The notes under the pieces were generated by a model. The model was not told the origin of the DNA and did no database searches. It saw only the letters and a list, made by a program, of their open reading frames with translations. From positions 72,319,624-72,383,623 of the forward strand of contig NC_037670.1 of NCBI RefSeq assembly GCF_003255815.1: a DNA stretch of 64,000 nt, in the 5' to 3' direction. Both the position numbers and the translations under genes were made by a program. Origin of the DNA: Theropithecus gelada (Eukaryota > Chordata > Mammalia > Primates > Cercopithecidae). Below are positions 33,156-43,994 of the stretch, piece by piece (position 1 is the first letter of the stretch; the number at the start of each line of letters is the position of its first letter).

Positions 33156-33730
33156 TTGGTACTGTTGTGCCATGGATCACCGGATTTGGTGTCTCACTGA
33201 GGTTCTCATCCCAACTCCACCACTGAAGAGCTGCAAAAGCTTCAGCCAGACATTTATCTTCTTTGATGTTAGGTCTTTCATCTAGAAAATGGGGATTATA
33301 AAATCTACCTCATGGCCGGGTGCGGTGGCTTAGGCCTGTAATTCCAGCACTTTGGGAGGCTGAGGCGGGCGCATGATGAGGTCAGGAGATCAAGAACAGC
33401 CTGGCCAACATGGTGAAACCCCGTCTCTACTAAAAATACAAAAAAATTAGCTGGGCCTAGTGGCGGGTGCCTGTATTCCCAGCTACTTGGGAGGCTGAGG
33501 CAGGAGAATCACTTGAACCAGAGAGGCGGAGGCTGCAGTTAGCCAAGATTGTGCCATTGCACCCCAGCCCGGGTGATAGAGATTGCACCATTGCACTCCA
33601 GCCTGGGCGACAGAGTAGGACTCCGTCTCAAAAAAAAAGAAAAAAATCATCTACCTCATGAGATTACTAATTAAATGTTACGGGGCCTGACTGAGCATTT
33701 GATACAGAATGTGGGTTCTGAAAGACACGT
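33156..33730 (-). mobile_element. MIR SINE, antisense, split by an Alu
   Basis: Parts before (33156-33313) and after (33649-33730) the Alu form one MIR: 'caactccaccactgaagagc', 'tcatctagaaaatggggatt', 'atctacctcatg', then 'tgagattactaattaaatg'. It is older than the Alu by nesting. Confidence 0.8.
33314..33648 (+). mobile_element. Alu SINE with internal 34-bp duplication
   Basis: A complete Alu inside a MIR, with a perfect 12-bp target duplication atctacctcatg (33303 and 33649). The right arm contains a tandem copy, 33547-33580 and 33581-33614 (28 of 34 bases the same by eye), repeating the 'ccattgcac.ccagcc' part. Confidence 0.96.
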
Positions 33731-33948
33731 AAAATAGAAGCTAATAATTATAAGTTTGTAGATATGATAGGCTAGCATTGATTGACATTATTGTCAATCT
33801 CAAATACAGCACAGATATGGTACTGACATACCACTACCATGGAAAAATTATTTCTGGGATGACAACAACAAAGGAAATTATCCTTTCTTACTCACCAAGG
33901 GGGGAAAAAAGCATAATAGATATATATATCTATCCACAAATTCTATAG

Positions 33949-33970
33949 CAGTTATATATATATATAACTG
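33949..33970. repeat. Perfect 22-bp AT palindrome
   Basis: CAG-TTA-(TA)n-TAA-CTG, its own reverse complement across all 22 bases. A second TA run lies at 33919-33930. Confidence 0.95.
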
Positions 33971-34523
33971 TTTTCATGGAAATTTGATTTATAGCTTTAA
34001 AGAAAAAAAATCACCTTAAAATCATGTAACCCCTAATGTATCCTTTCCCTGAAGCTATAAACACACCTCCAGATATTCTGTCCAACAAAAATATACCACA
34101 GCAGGTGGAGTCACAAAAGAGTAAACGGTTTCAATCTTTTCATTCATTTCAGTCTATTCCCTCAACAAAAACTTCAAACTGCAGGTGCATGCAGCATACT
34201 TCTGCTATGACAAGAGCAGTGTATCTCTGTAACCAGGGCTTCACCTAATGATGTGTGAACTAAATGTTAACTGCAGCAAAATGACTCCAAGCCAAGAAAG
34301 CTGAGGGTCTTGCCTGGAAGAGGGGCTAAGCCACAGGAACACACCAAAGAGTGGGGTTGGATCTCTGGCCTTTGGGAGATCATCATTCTTTCCTTCCCTT
34401 CAACTTCTAATGTTTCGAGAATAGTGCAAATTAAATTGGAATTCTCAGTTTGCAGACATTCCTCATCTTAGGGCCCAAATTTGATTTCAGTCTGGAAACT
34501 AGCATCTAAATGAGTTTGAGAGA

Positions 34524-34566
34524 GGAGTAGGTTTTAAGAAAGGTCAAGGAGTAGGTTTTAAGAAAG
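34524..34566. repeat. 19-bp direct repeat, period 24
   Basis: 'ggagtaggttttaagaaag' occurs at 34524-34542 and 34548-34566, identical, separated by 5 nt. Confidence 0.95.
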
Positions 34567-34944
34567 TAAAACACTAACCAATTATTGTAGGGAATCAGTT
34601 TCACATCTGGAATTGGTTACTTGTGGAACAGAGGAAGAGTTTTCTTAGGACAGTTGGTTTAATTACACTTTTTTAAACAAGAAAGAACAACCTACGAATG
34701 CCAGCTAATCTCAAATGCAAACTGGCTACCTCTAGCTAGTGGATCTATTTGCTTCTCATAATATTTCTACCAGAATTATTAGTACTATATCCACAAATAG
34801 TTTCAATCAGTTGTTGCTTAAGTAAGGCAAACTTTGGAATGTCCCTTTGAGGTACACATTTTTCCTGGGAGTATTAGTGTGTTAGGGTCAAATCTAGGTG
34901 TTCAGACATCTTGACTATTAAAAAAAAAAAAGATGCTATGAGAA

Positions 34945-35172
34945 TAAGCATGATTTTGGCTTAAGACTGACCAAGATTTTAAAATACTAGCTGTGTGACT
35001 CTGGGAATGTTACTTAATCTTGCTTTATCTTTTCCTTATCTTGGAAATATGGATCATTCTTATCTTAAAGAGATCTATATTATGATTATGATATTAATTT
35101 GTATAGCATATGTAAAACAACAATTATGGGACTATCTGGCTACAGAAGGTAGTCAATAATTGTTAATTCTCT
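34945..35172 (-). mobile_element. MIR SINE, antisense
   Basis: 'actagctgtgtgactctggg', 'atgttacttaatcttgc' and 'gaaatatggatcattcttat' match the antisense MIR core. The far end 'ggtagtcaataattgttaat' fits the 3' end. Confidence 0.75.
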
Positions 35173-35543
35173 TGCCCCTCCCGGCTCCTTCCCTCTATTA
35201 TTTAACAACTTATTTTTCCAAAGGCAATATATTTTTGGCAAATATAATGAGACAGGAAGCTTGATATAGCCTACAACCTAAAACATCAGTAGTATGGCAC
35301 AGAATACAAGAAATTAAGCATATATATGGATTTAAAAGTATTCTCTCAGGGGAGAGAATTCTGCTTTCCTATGAAGTTTAGTGTAGCTAAGAATAATGCT
35401 GAAAGCAATATTTTACTCCCAAGGAGCAGGTTATAACCTTTTCCGTGAAACCCAGCCAGAACATTTATAGCACATTAACACTAGTGAATGGAAAAGAGAG
35501 AGAGGGCGAGAGGATATAATTATACAAATTTTTTTAATTTTTA
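35173..35543. other. Unassigned DNA
   Basis: Nothing recognised in this 370-bp gap between MIR and Alu. Confidence 0.45.
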
Positions 35544-35831
35544 ATTTTTTTTTTGAGACAGGGTCTCCCTCTATAATCCAAACTAGAGTACATTGGCACA
35601 ATTATGGCTCGCTGCAGGTATGACCTCCTGGGTTCAAGTGATTCTCCCACCTCAGCCTCCTGAGGAGCTGGGACTAAAGGCACATGCCACCACACTCAGC
35701 TAATTTTTTGATTTTTTGTAGAAACGAGGTCTTGCTATGCTGTCCAGGCTGGTCTTGAACTTCAGAGCTCAAATGATGCTCCCGCCTCAGCCTCCAAAAG
35801 TGATGTTGCCTATAATTATAGCCACCTAGCC
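35544..35831 (-). mobile_element. Alu SINE, old (AluJ-like)
   Basis: An antisense dimer with many substitutions ('ctctataatccaaactagag', 'acaattatggctcgctgcag'). Both arms are present and the T-run is short. Confidence 0.92.
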
Positions 35832-37604
35832 TATAATTACATTTGTTAAGGCATGAAGGCATTGGTTGTTTTAATTGCCTTTTGCCTAAGTTGTTCTAAG
35901 GTTTATAATATATTTCAAGAAATTAATAATTTAATTGAATTCCCTCTAATTTTATTGTCTATTTTCCCCCACTTGAATCTGTGTGCAGAAGTACATCTGT
36001 AAGGATGAGTTAGGGGACAGATAGTGGACCAGTGCTGACCAAAGAGATCACAGTGACATCTAAAGATGATTTCAGAAACACCAGATGCTGTAGAACCAAA
36101 GTGGTGGAACAAGGCATCACAATTATCCAAAGAGAAGAGAGTTGTTTGTCCACATTTTGAAAGCCCCTAAGGACAGTTTTCAGGCACTTGGTTTGGGTCT
36201 TTGTGTGTGTGAAGCACATAGTGCAGGACGAGATTAAATCGATATTTAAATGACATGCAAGACACGGGAACCACTTGATGTGGTTGAGCATTTGCTCTCG
36301 TTACACTCTGTTCTGTTTATAAACATTCTAGCTATGTGAATAATAAAAAGCCAAGCACAGGCCTTTGTCATCCCTTCATGATCTTTCTGGTACCGGAGTT
36401 GCTTAGGAGGAGGTGTTGAGTTTTTGTGTGCTAAAGCTTGTCAAGGGCACATCAAAATGTAATAACGAAATCAACTACTAGACAGATTGGATGGCAGATT
36501 TTGGCAGCTAACAAGGAGCTTTCTCGTTATAGGATGTGCAAGCTTGTGGGTTGCACTGCAATTAGAAATGAATTTTTTTTTTTTTTTTTTGCCTGAGCTC
36601 TTCTTATCCTTTTCATTCTCATAAGTGTCAACAGCAAAAGACTAGTTCTCACTCTCTAATGTACTCTATCCATCTCCCTGTTGCTAAAGTAACTAGCATC
36701 TTAATTTAACATCAAAATTTTAAAAATTGGATCAATGCTATTCAGTGTTTGTGAGATATTGATACCTTATGGGAAAGTAAGTGCTATATTACTTAAAACT
36801 AATTCTCTTGACTTCTTTCTATGTATGCAAAATATCCTTTTGGTATCCTTTTTTTTAAATTGTTGTTGTTGTGGTTTTAACCATATGTCTCCAGTAGGAA
36901 AGCAAGATCTTTGTTTCTTAACAGCTGATATGTACTTGCTACTGTGTCACACAGGAGTCCGCAATACTGTTAGCGGCAACAAAATCATTTCCACAGAAAC
37001 TAAATTTAGCTTTCAAGAAGAGAAAAACAATACTACTTTTCTGCTGCTTAATAGATGGATTTCATGTGAAAAAATACAATGAATAAAGTCAATATGTTTT
37101 TCAGGGGTTAAAAGTAAGACACCCAAAGGTGCAAGTGGTTCCCTCAGAGATTCGCAGCCTATCTGGGTGAGGATTAGGACCTCCTGCAGCTGACCAGGCA
37201 GCTCCCAGGCAATCAGAACAATTCCGGAAGAGAGGAGAGAAGAAACTGAAAGGGAGGGAAAAGGAGATGCGGTCAATGAATTCAGCTTTTTAAATACACC
37301 TGGGAATGTCCATTCAAGAGTCAGCTAGCTTACTAAGCCATTTTTCCTGATAGGTGGGTTGATGTATACAACTGTCACAGACTAGAGGTAATGGACAATA
37401 AAGTCATAATGCATGTTATAAATTTTCAACGGAAAGAAGTTTTTATTTTGGAAAAAAAAAAAGCTCAAGAATTGGGTATTAAATCCTTAAGAGACAAGAA
37501 GAACTAAAGAGAAGAACTAATCCCACATTCAACCCTTTTTCATTTTACTAGAAGAAAGAAGAAATGTAGTTACACAACCAAGTGTTTTTTGAATAGTCCA
37601 TCAT
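35832..37604. other. Unassigned DNA
   Basis: No gene or element assigned. It contains 18 consecutive T (36573-36590) not followed by any Alu. The segment 36200-36430 with 'aataataaaaagccaag' could be LTR-like, but I cannot support it. The 115-codon frame at 36735-37082 has no recognisable domain. Confidence 0.35.
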
Positions 37605-38085
37605 TTTAAAATGCACTTAATATGTGCCAGGCGCTAGACCAGGATCTGGGGAATCAGAGGTAAACTAGAAACTTCCTTTGTCCAGTCATGGTCAAGTAAA
37701 AGTAATAAGGAGATAGAGGTGCTGAGACTACTTACGCATGGTGCTCAACAGAGACACAAAGATGAAATCATTAAGTCTCCTCTTCATGGTAGAGATGAAG
37801 CTGAAGCTGAGTCCTAAAAAGTGAGCAGGCATTTTCAAGACAAACTGGGAGGAAAGGATATCAAAGGTAAGGAAAAAGCCAGTGGTCAAAGCCTGAGAGT
37901 TAGAACAGAGTGTGAGGAAAGAGGCAGATCTCCAGAATGAAACAGACATGAGGTTCTGAAGATCAAATATTCCACAAGAAGGGAGTTTGGATAAGAAGGA
38001 CATTAAGGTGCTTTAAGATGGAGGGGACACGATCTATGTCCTTTACAAAGATCTTTAGGCAGCACTGTAGCTAACAGATCAGAGA
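37605..38085 (-). mobile_element. Probable L2 LINE fragment, antisense
   Basis: 'taatatgtgccaggcgctag' followed by 'gaaacttcctttgtccag', then diverged sequence ending 'gatggaggggacacgatcta' and 'aggcagcactgtagctaaca', is in the order expected from antisense L2 3'-UTR. Weaker than the other L2 copies. Confidence 0.5.
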
Positions 38086-39334
38086 GGGAAAGTATTATTA
38101 TAGCAATACAGATTTTTCTTTCAAAATAATGTTGGGTGGAAGCCACCAGTGCAATTCCCTCAACTTCTTGTTCAAATATCCATGAAGACACAAAAATACT
38201 AAAATAAACCTAAAACTAATATCAACAGACTATGTCTGAATTTAGGAAAATGTGCAATAGCTATTAGATAATTGGAGCTAGGCTGAGATGCATCTGTCTC
38301 TGTACCATTCTATTTGCAGACACAGACCAAAAACCAGAAAGCCTACTTTCTACTGAGTAGCAAAAATGAAGGTGGGGGGAGATCCTAGAGGTAGAATAGT
38401 ACAGCTTTGAAGATGGAGATAGACATAACCTTGATATCACAAATGTGTTTTTTCATGTATTCAATCAGTTCATCAAACCAGAGAAATAAGGAGGCAGGGC
38501 AGGAGCAAGTTGTTCTGTTGATGGAATAGAGGTGTACTAAAATTTATGCCTGTTAGAAAATGGGTGAATAAATGAATCTGCCCTCCACATGCACAACTAA
38601 GAAAGTGATTCAACTTTAGGGTATAAAGAACAGTTTAGCTTCCTTATTTACTGAAAAATACTGAAACTGGACACTTGTTTGAAGACAAGTAAAAAGAAAG
38701 CCAACATGGAGAAAATGATTTGCATAAAAAGGAACAAGAAATGCATCCAGAAAATAGAGAAGAATAAAACACTTCATAACATTCATTTATTTCAGGACTG
38801 AGTAGAAATTTCATGAAAACATCTGGTTTCTTCAATGAGGACAAAAAGTCAAGGATCTAGAATGGGATCAAATAATCTTAAGGAAAGAACAGGTGGAGTT
38901 AAAAAGATACAAGGATGAAATAAAATGGGTGATGACAAAATGAAAAAATAATTGCAATGGCATTAAAACCACATTATTAGAATTAAAATATGCATTGAAG
39001 GAAGGGCAGAATCACTGATGCATAAACTCAAATGAAAATGTGGTGGTAAGCGTAGAAGTTTCCTTAGAACGCAGAGGAAAAAACTAAGCAGGAAGAAGGA
39101 AATGAGAGCTACAGACAATAAATCCCATAAAGCCAAGTTGAGGTTGAATGATGCTCCTGAAGAATGAAATTAAAGAAAGTAGCAACAATCAAAGATAGAA
39201 GATAAAAATAAGGTCTATGAGATGAAGAAAGTCATGTGTAAGCAGTTTCAATGGTTCACAGCTTAGTGGTTCACAGGAAAACTAGTGAAAAAAATGCATG
39301 CCTTGGCACATGATTATAACATTTGAAGAGTACA
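38086..39334. other. Unassigned A-rich DNA
   Basis: Purine-rich, with no element named with confidence. Some of it could be further diverged L2 or L1. Confidence 0.35.
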
Positions 39335-40156
39335 AAGGTTTTGCAATCTATCCATCTGACAAAGGTTTAATATCCAAAATCTACAAGGAATTTAAACAAA
39401 TTCACAAGAAAAAACCATTAAAAAGTGGGCAAAGGACATGAACAGACACATCTCAAAAGAAGACATTCATGTGCCCAACAAACAGGAAAAAAAACTCAAC
39501 ATCACTGATCATTAGAGAAATGCAAATCAAAACCACAATGAGATACAATTTTACACCAGTTGGAATGGCAATTATTAAAAGTCAAGAAACAACAGATGCT
39601 GGTGAGGTGTAGAGAGATAGGAATGCTTTTACACTGTTGGTAGGAATGAGAACAAACATACATGCACACACAATAGCAAAGACATGAAACCAACCCAAAT
39701 GCCCATCAATGACAGACTGGATAAAGAAAATGTGGTACATATACACCACGGAATACTATGCAGCCATAAAAAGGAATGAGATCATGTCCTTTGCAGGGAC
39801 ATGGGTGGAGCTGGAAGCCATCATCCTCAGCAAACTAATGCAGGAAGAGAAAACCAAAAACCATATGTTCTTGCTTATAAGTGGAAGCTGAGCAATGAGA
39901 ACACATGGACACAGGGAAGCTGAGCAATGAGAACACATGGACACAGGAAGGAGAACAACACACACTGACGCCTATTGAGGGTTAGGGTAGGGGGAGGGAG
40001 AGCATTAGGAAAAATAGCTAATGCATGCTGACTTAATACCTAGGTGATGGGTTGATAGATGCAGCAAATCACCATGGCACACATTTACCTATGTAACAAA
40101 CCTGCACATCCTGCACATGTACCCTAGAACTTAAAATAAAAATAAAAATTAAAAAG
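39335..40156 (+). mobile_element. L1PA/PB-type 3' end, 5'-truncated, internally deleted
   Basis: The C-terminal part of ORF2 and the 3' UTR of a primate-age L1: 'gcaatctatccatctgacaa', 'gtgggcaaaggacatgaaca', 'cagactggataaagaaaatg', 'cctgcacatgtaccctagaa', then an A-rich tail. About 300 bp are missing near 39650-39670. A 32-bp unit is duplicated (39883-39914 and 39915-39946). Possible target sites are agtacaaag before and agtataaag after. Confidence 0.95.
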
Positions 40157-40496
40157 TATAAAGTTGAGTGAAAATGTCATCAAATTCTGCAATATGAAGC
40201 AATAAATTTTGATTATTCTTGGCAATATCCTTTGCAACATTAAATACCAAAGGAAAATGGAGGAGTATCGATTTATTGCTGAAAGTTAGCTAAAAACATG
40301 TCCATGTGATCACTGCCAATTATTTCTGCCTAAGAGATTATAAGAGGAGGTAAAATGCACCCTACAAAACATATACATAGGGAGCGGACCTAACCTTTAG
40401 TGTTGGATTCCTCTAAACCATCTCAGAGTATTCAAACCTGCTTAGAAGCTACATTTTAAAACGTTATCTCATGAGCAGAGAGCTGAAACCAACACG

Positions 40497-41037
40497 TGAT
40501 AGGCGGCCTCTAAGACGGCCTCCAATAGTCCACATGTCCTGGTACACACTACTGTGTAATCCCTCTCCTTGAGCATGGATTGAATTTAGTTATCCCCTTC
40601 TAATGAATAGAATGTGGTAGAGGTAGCAGAATGTCACTTCCAAGATGAAGATTGGCTTCTCTCTCAGCCCTCTCTTTCTCTTCCTTGCCCTGGGGACTCC
40701 TGCTGTCATGCTGTCACCTGCAAAACTGAGATACCCATATGGCAAGGAACTGAGAGAGACCTCCATCTAACAGCCTGTGCAGAACTGAGGCCCTCAGTTC
40801 AACATCTTATGAGGAAATGAACCCTGATTGCAAATTCCCCCCAGCTGAACCTTCACATGGGAAAGCAGCCTAGGCCAGCATGTCAACTGCAGTCTTCTGA
40901 AAGGCCTTAGGTAGAGGCATCCAACTAAGCCATGCTCAGGTTCCTGACACAAAAACTAGGAGATAATAAATGTTTGTTTTAAGCCATTACATTTTGGGAT
41001 AATTTGTTATGCAGCAATAAACAATCAATATGTTACA
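40497..41037 (+). mobile_element. MLT1-type LTR (MaLR), sense
   Basis: 'tctaatgaatagaatgtggt', 'gcagaatgtcacttccaaga', 'gataataaatgtttgtttta', 'agccattacattttgggata', 'tgttatgcagcaataaacaa' are in the MLT1 order. AATAAA-type signal near 40965. Confidence 0.85.
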
Positions 41038-41394
41038 GGTTAATAATGAATAAAGTTAAGAGTAAGAAAATAGCAAGTGCCTCTTTGATCTCTCCGTCTC
41101 TTAGCATTCTGAAATTTCTACCATATGGACAATTTTTGAATAACTGATAATTACTCTTGGTCTTGGGAAGGAAGACACCTTCAGTTTGAGCAAGAGTCTC
41201 ATATACGTACTAATACCATTATGTCTCTATATACTACACAGATTTAGAAATCAGCTATTCAACCAATTAAACCAACATCAATCTATCTTTAATACCAAAA
41301 TAAAATGTCCAAAAGAAATCTGAAAATAGAGGCTATAATTAATGTAGAAAATATCCTAAATAATTAGGTCTACCACCCCAGAATTTACTGGGAA

Positions 41395-41582
41395 GTCCTG
41401 ATAGCATAGTGCTAGAGATCACAGTAGCAGTGGCTATGCAAAGGCTATCTAGTAACTTTGGGCAAATTACATCATCTCTCAATGCCTCCCCCCACATCTG
41501 TAAAGCAGAGGTGTCACATGTGAAGACTATCATGGGGGCATAGTACCCGCTCAGTAAATGTGACATACTATTATTACACGTA
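41395..41582 (-). mobile_element. MIR SINE, antisense
   Basis: 'ctagtaactttgggcaaatt', 'catctctcaatgcctccc', 'atctgtaaagcagaggtg' and 'ccgctcagtaaatgtgac' reproduce an antisense MIR with its 3' end. Confidence 0.8.
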
Positions 41583-41938
41583 AGAGGTAAAAACTGACAA
41601 AGGAGGAAAAAATTAAATTTGCTTGACTTCTGATCTCAAGCACAGGCATCTCAAATACTGCTGTTTGAATCTTAATTCTGACAATTAAAAAACATAGGTA
41701 AAAAAATTATTTTGAAAAATGGAAAGATAATAAAATATACAGATTTCAAAACACCAGAGAAAATATAAGCAAATAAAAAGCTCAAAAAAGGAAACATAAG
41801 TAACCATATAAAAAACAACAAATTAGTGAAAGAAGTTTTAGATCAATTATATTAGCAATAATAACAAATAAGAATAGCTCTCTTAAGTTTTTAAGAAAAA
41901 AGTTTCATAAATTTGTTCAAAGAACAAAATATTATCAT

Positions 41939-42433
41939 TGTATTAGTTTCCTAGAGCTGCTGTAACAAATTGCCACAAACTAGTTGACTTAAAACAACAA
42001 AAATGTATTCTCCCACAGTTCTAGAAGTACAAAATCAAGGTGCTGGGAGACCTGTGCTCCCTCTGAAGGCTCTGAAGAAAAATCCTGCCTGGTCTCTTTC
42101 TAGCCCCTGGTAGTTGTGGCCATCCTTGGCATACTTGTAGCTGAAATGAAAGAAAGTAGCAATAACACTTTGATTTCTGCCTTCACCTTCACAGGGCCAT
42201 CTTCCACACAGTGTGTGGCTATGTTTCCTTGTAAGGACAAAAATGCTCTTCTTGTGAGGACACCAGTCATTGGATTTGGGACCAACCCTAATCAAGTATG
42301 ACCTCATGTAAACTCAATTACATCTGCAAACACTCTATTTCCAAGTGAGCTCACAATCACAGGTAGCAGATACAGGTCCCAGGGGTTAGGACTTCAATGT
42401 ATCTTTTGGGGAACACACAGTTCAACCCACAAT
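41939..42433 (-). mobile_element. MLT1 LTR, antisense, near complete
   Basis: Begins 'tgtattagtttcctagagct' and continues 'aacaaattgccacaaactag', 'cttaaaacaac', 'ctcccacagttctagaagta', 'catctgcaaacactctattt', 'aggggttaggacttcaatgt', to 'cagttcaacccacaatga'. Both LTR ends are recognisable. It lies opposite to the other MLT1 copies. Confidence 0.92.
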
Positions 42434-42964
42434 GACGTACTGTGTTCAAAAGGTATACAACTGAAAATAAATGGAAGTAATTTAAATATGTGACAACAAG
42501 GAAACAGACAAATTAGCATTGCATCTATATAATCAAATATTTAAAATCTACTAAAACTTTGTGGAAGACCAATACATAAAAATATCAGTGATATGGTGTA
42601 AACCAAAAATATTATAAATAGATGCTTAAATACGCAAAAAGATACAATTACTGCTAATTATGTATGTATATATACAGAAAAATCTTAGGGAAAGTACACT
42701 GAAATATTAATCATCATTGACATTGTTGGTAGGACAAGAGGTGATTTTTAGTTTCATCTTCATAATGTTATATACTTTAACTATTTTATTACAGTTAAAA
42801 TGCTTTTCTAGACTTTCGTAGTCTTTGCATTACAGCAGTAAAAGTAAAGTATATTTTTTACACCCATCTTCTGATAGTTGTGAATATGCATCTGTGCTGT
42901 TTGAAGGGATTGAATCAATGTTCAAGGAATGTATGCGATGTAGGATAGCTGTGGGTTTATTCAT
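42434..42964. other. Unassigned AT-rich DNA
   Basis: No element recognised; A/T-rich with no long frame. Confidence 0.45.
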
Positions 42965-43425
42965 AATGTAATAATGAAGATTACACTCCAATGACCTGGG
43001 TTTGCAGTCAGGATCTCCTACTTGGTGGCTATGTGAACTTGGGCAAGCGGCCTAACTTTTTTTACTTTTTTGTATAGGCTGGAGTGCAGTGGCTCGATCT
43101 CTGCTCACTGCAACCTCCGCCTCCTGGGCTCAAGCGATTCTCCTGCCTCAGCCTCCCGAGTAGCTGGGATTACAGGTGCCCGCCCCAATGCCTGGCTGAT
43201 TTTTGTAGTTTTAGTAGAGATGGGGTTTCACCATCTGGTCTCAGCCAGGCTAGTCTCAAACTCCTGACCTTGGTTGATCCGCCCACCTTGGCCTCCCAAA
43301 GTGCTGGGAGTACAGGCGTGAGCCACTGCACCTGGCTGAGGGGACTAACTTCTATGTGTCTCAGTGTCCTAACATGTAAGCTGGATATATGATAGGGCTT
43401 TTCTCAGAACATCATTTTAGACAAG
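42965..43425 (-). mobile_element. MIR SINE, antisense, split by an Alu
   Basis: The left part 42965-43056 ('ggtttgcagtcaggatctcc', 'gctatgtgaacttgggcaag') and the right part 43339-43425 ('tctcagtgtcctaacatgta', 'agctggatatatgatagg') are one MIR. The Alu between is flanked by ctaactttt and ctaacttct. Confidence 0.8.
43057..43338 (-). mobile_element. Alu SINE (AluS-like)
   Basis: An antisense dimer, with a broken T-rich tail and the tail-proximal part 'gagacagagtctcgctctgt' deleted, so it starts at 'gtataggctggagtgcag'. It ends at 'ccactgcacctggc'. Confidence 0.94.
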
Positions 43426-43519
43426 GTTTTGCTCATATATTTAATAAGAATAATAAGTCAACTGCTTTTCACCTATAATTTGACCAGTAATTTCATATGG
43501 AGTATCTGATAGTATCAGT

Positions 43520-43542
43520 AGTACTTTTGCACCAACCTAATA
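43520..43542. mobile_element. Lone mariner/MADE1 terminal repeat
   Basis: 'gtacttttgcaccaacctaa' followed by TA is the terminal inverted repeat of Hsmar1/MADE1 with its TA target. The internal part and the second terminus are not found in the preceding 100 bp. Confidence 0.7.
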
Positions 43543-43994
43543 TATTCTGATTGAGTACATTCTCCTGAAATGCGGTATGATGACTTCAATGACAAACAAG
43601 GCATAGTAGTCTGAAAGTGACCCTTAGATATTTGTGTTCGTCTCTCCCCTGCCAAATACACAGGTAAGTTTCATATATTTCCTGGTATTCTTTGATATCC
43701 TTCAAGTGCCTTCATCTAATAATGATTTAAAGTTAGAGACTTTCAGTTACTTGTCCAGCTCTCAGTAAAAAATGGCCACAGGTGCTGAGGGCCCTGATAT
43801 TATCTGTTCCTGCTTTGCCCTGTCAAGCTGCATGTACTGAAGGACTGTGACACCCAGGCGTACCCAGCCCAGCTTCGTTGAACTCTAGCCAGTGTGTTCA
43901 GAGCAGAGTGGTCTGGGATTTGCCCACCACACTAATTCCGCTGGCAGGTGTGCCTGCTTTCTGAATCAGCAGCAGCATCCTGCTCACCCTGATT

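Larger units (their letters stand above)
33731..34944. other. Unassigned DNA with a TA palindrome
   Basis: No gene or repeat named. It contains a perfect 22-bp palindrome of alternating TA at 33949-33970 and a 19-bp direct repeat (34524-34542 and 34548-34566). Confidence 0.45.

Noticed and set aside
36200..36430. Possible LTR with AATAAA near 36343
   Set aside because: No TG/CA borders or family-specific blocks recognised; a single poly-A hexamer is not enough.
36735..37082. 115-codon plus-strand frame considered as an exon
   Set aside because: No domain and no clear splice acceptor/donor pair in frame; Leu/Cys-rich composition fits random AT-rich DNA.
39709..39891. 60-codon plus-strand frame
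   Set aside because: Standard L1 ORF2 C-terminal sequence within a truncated L1.
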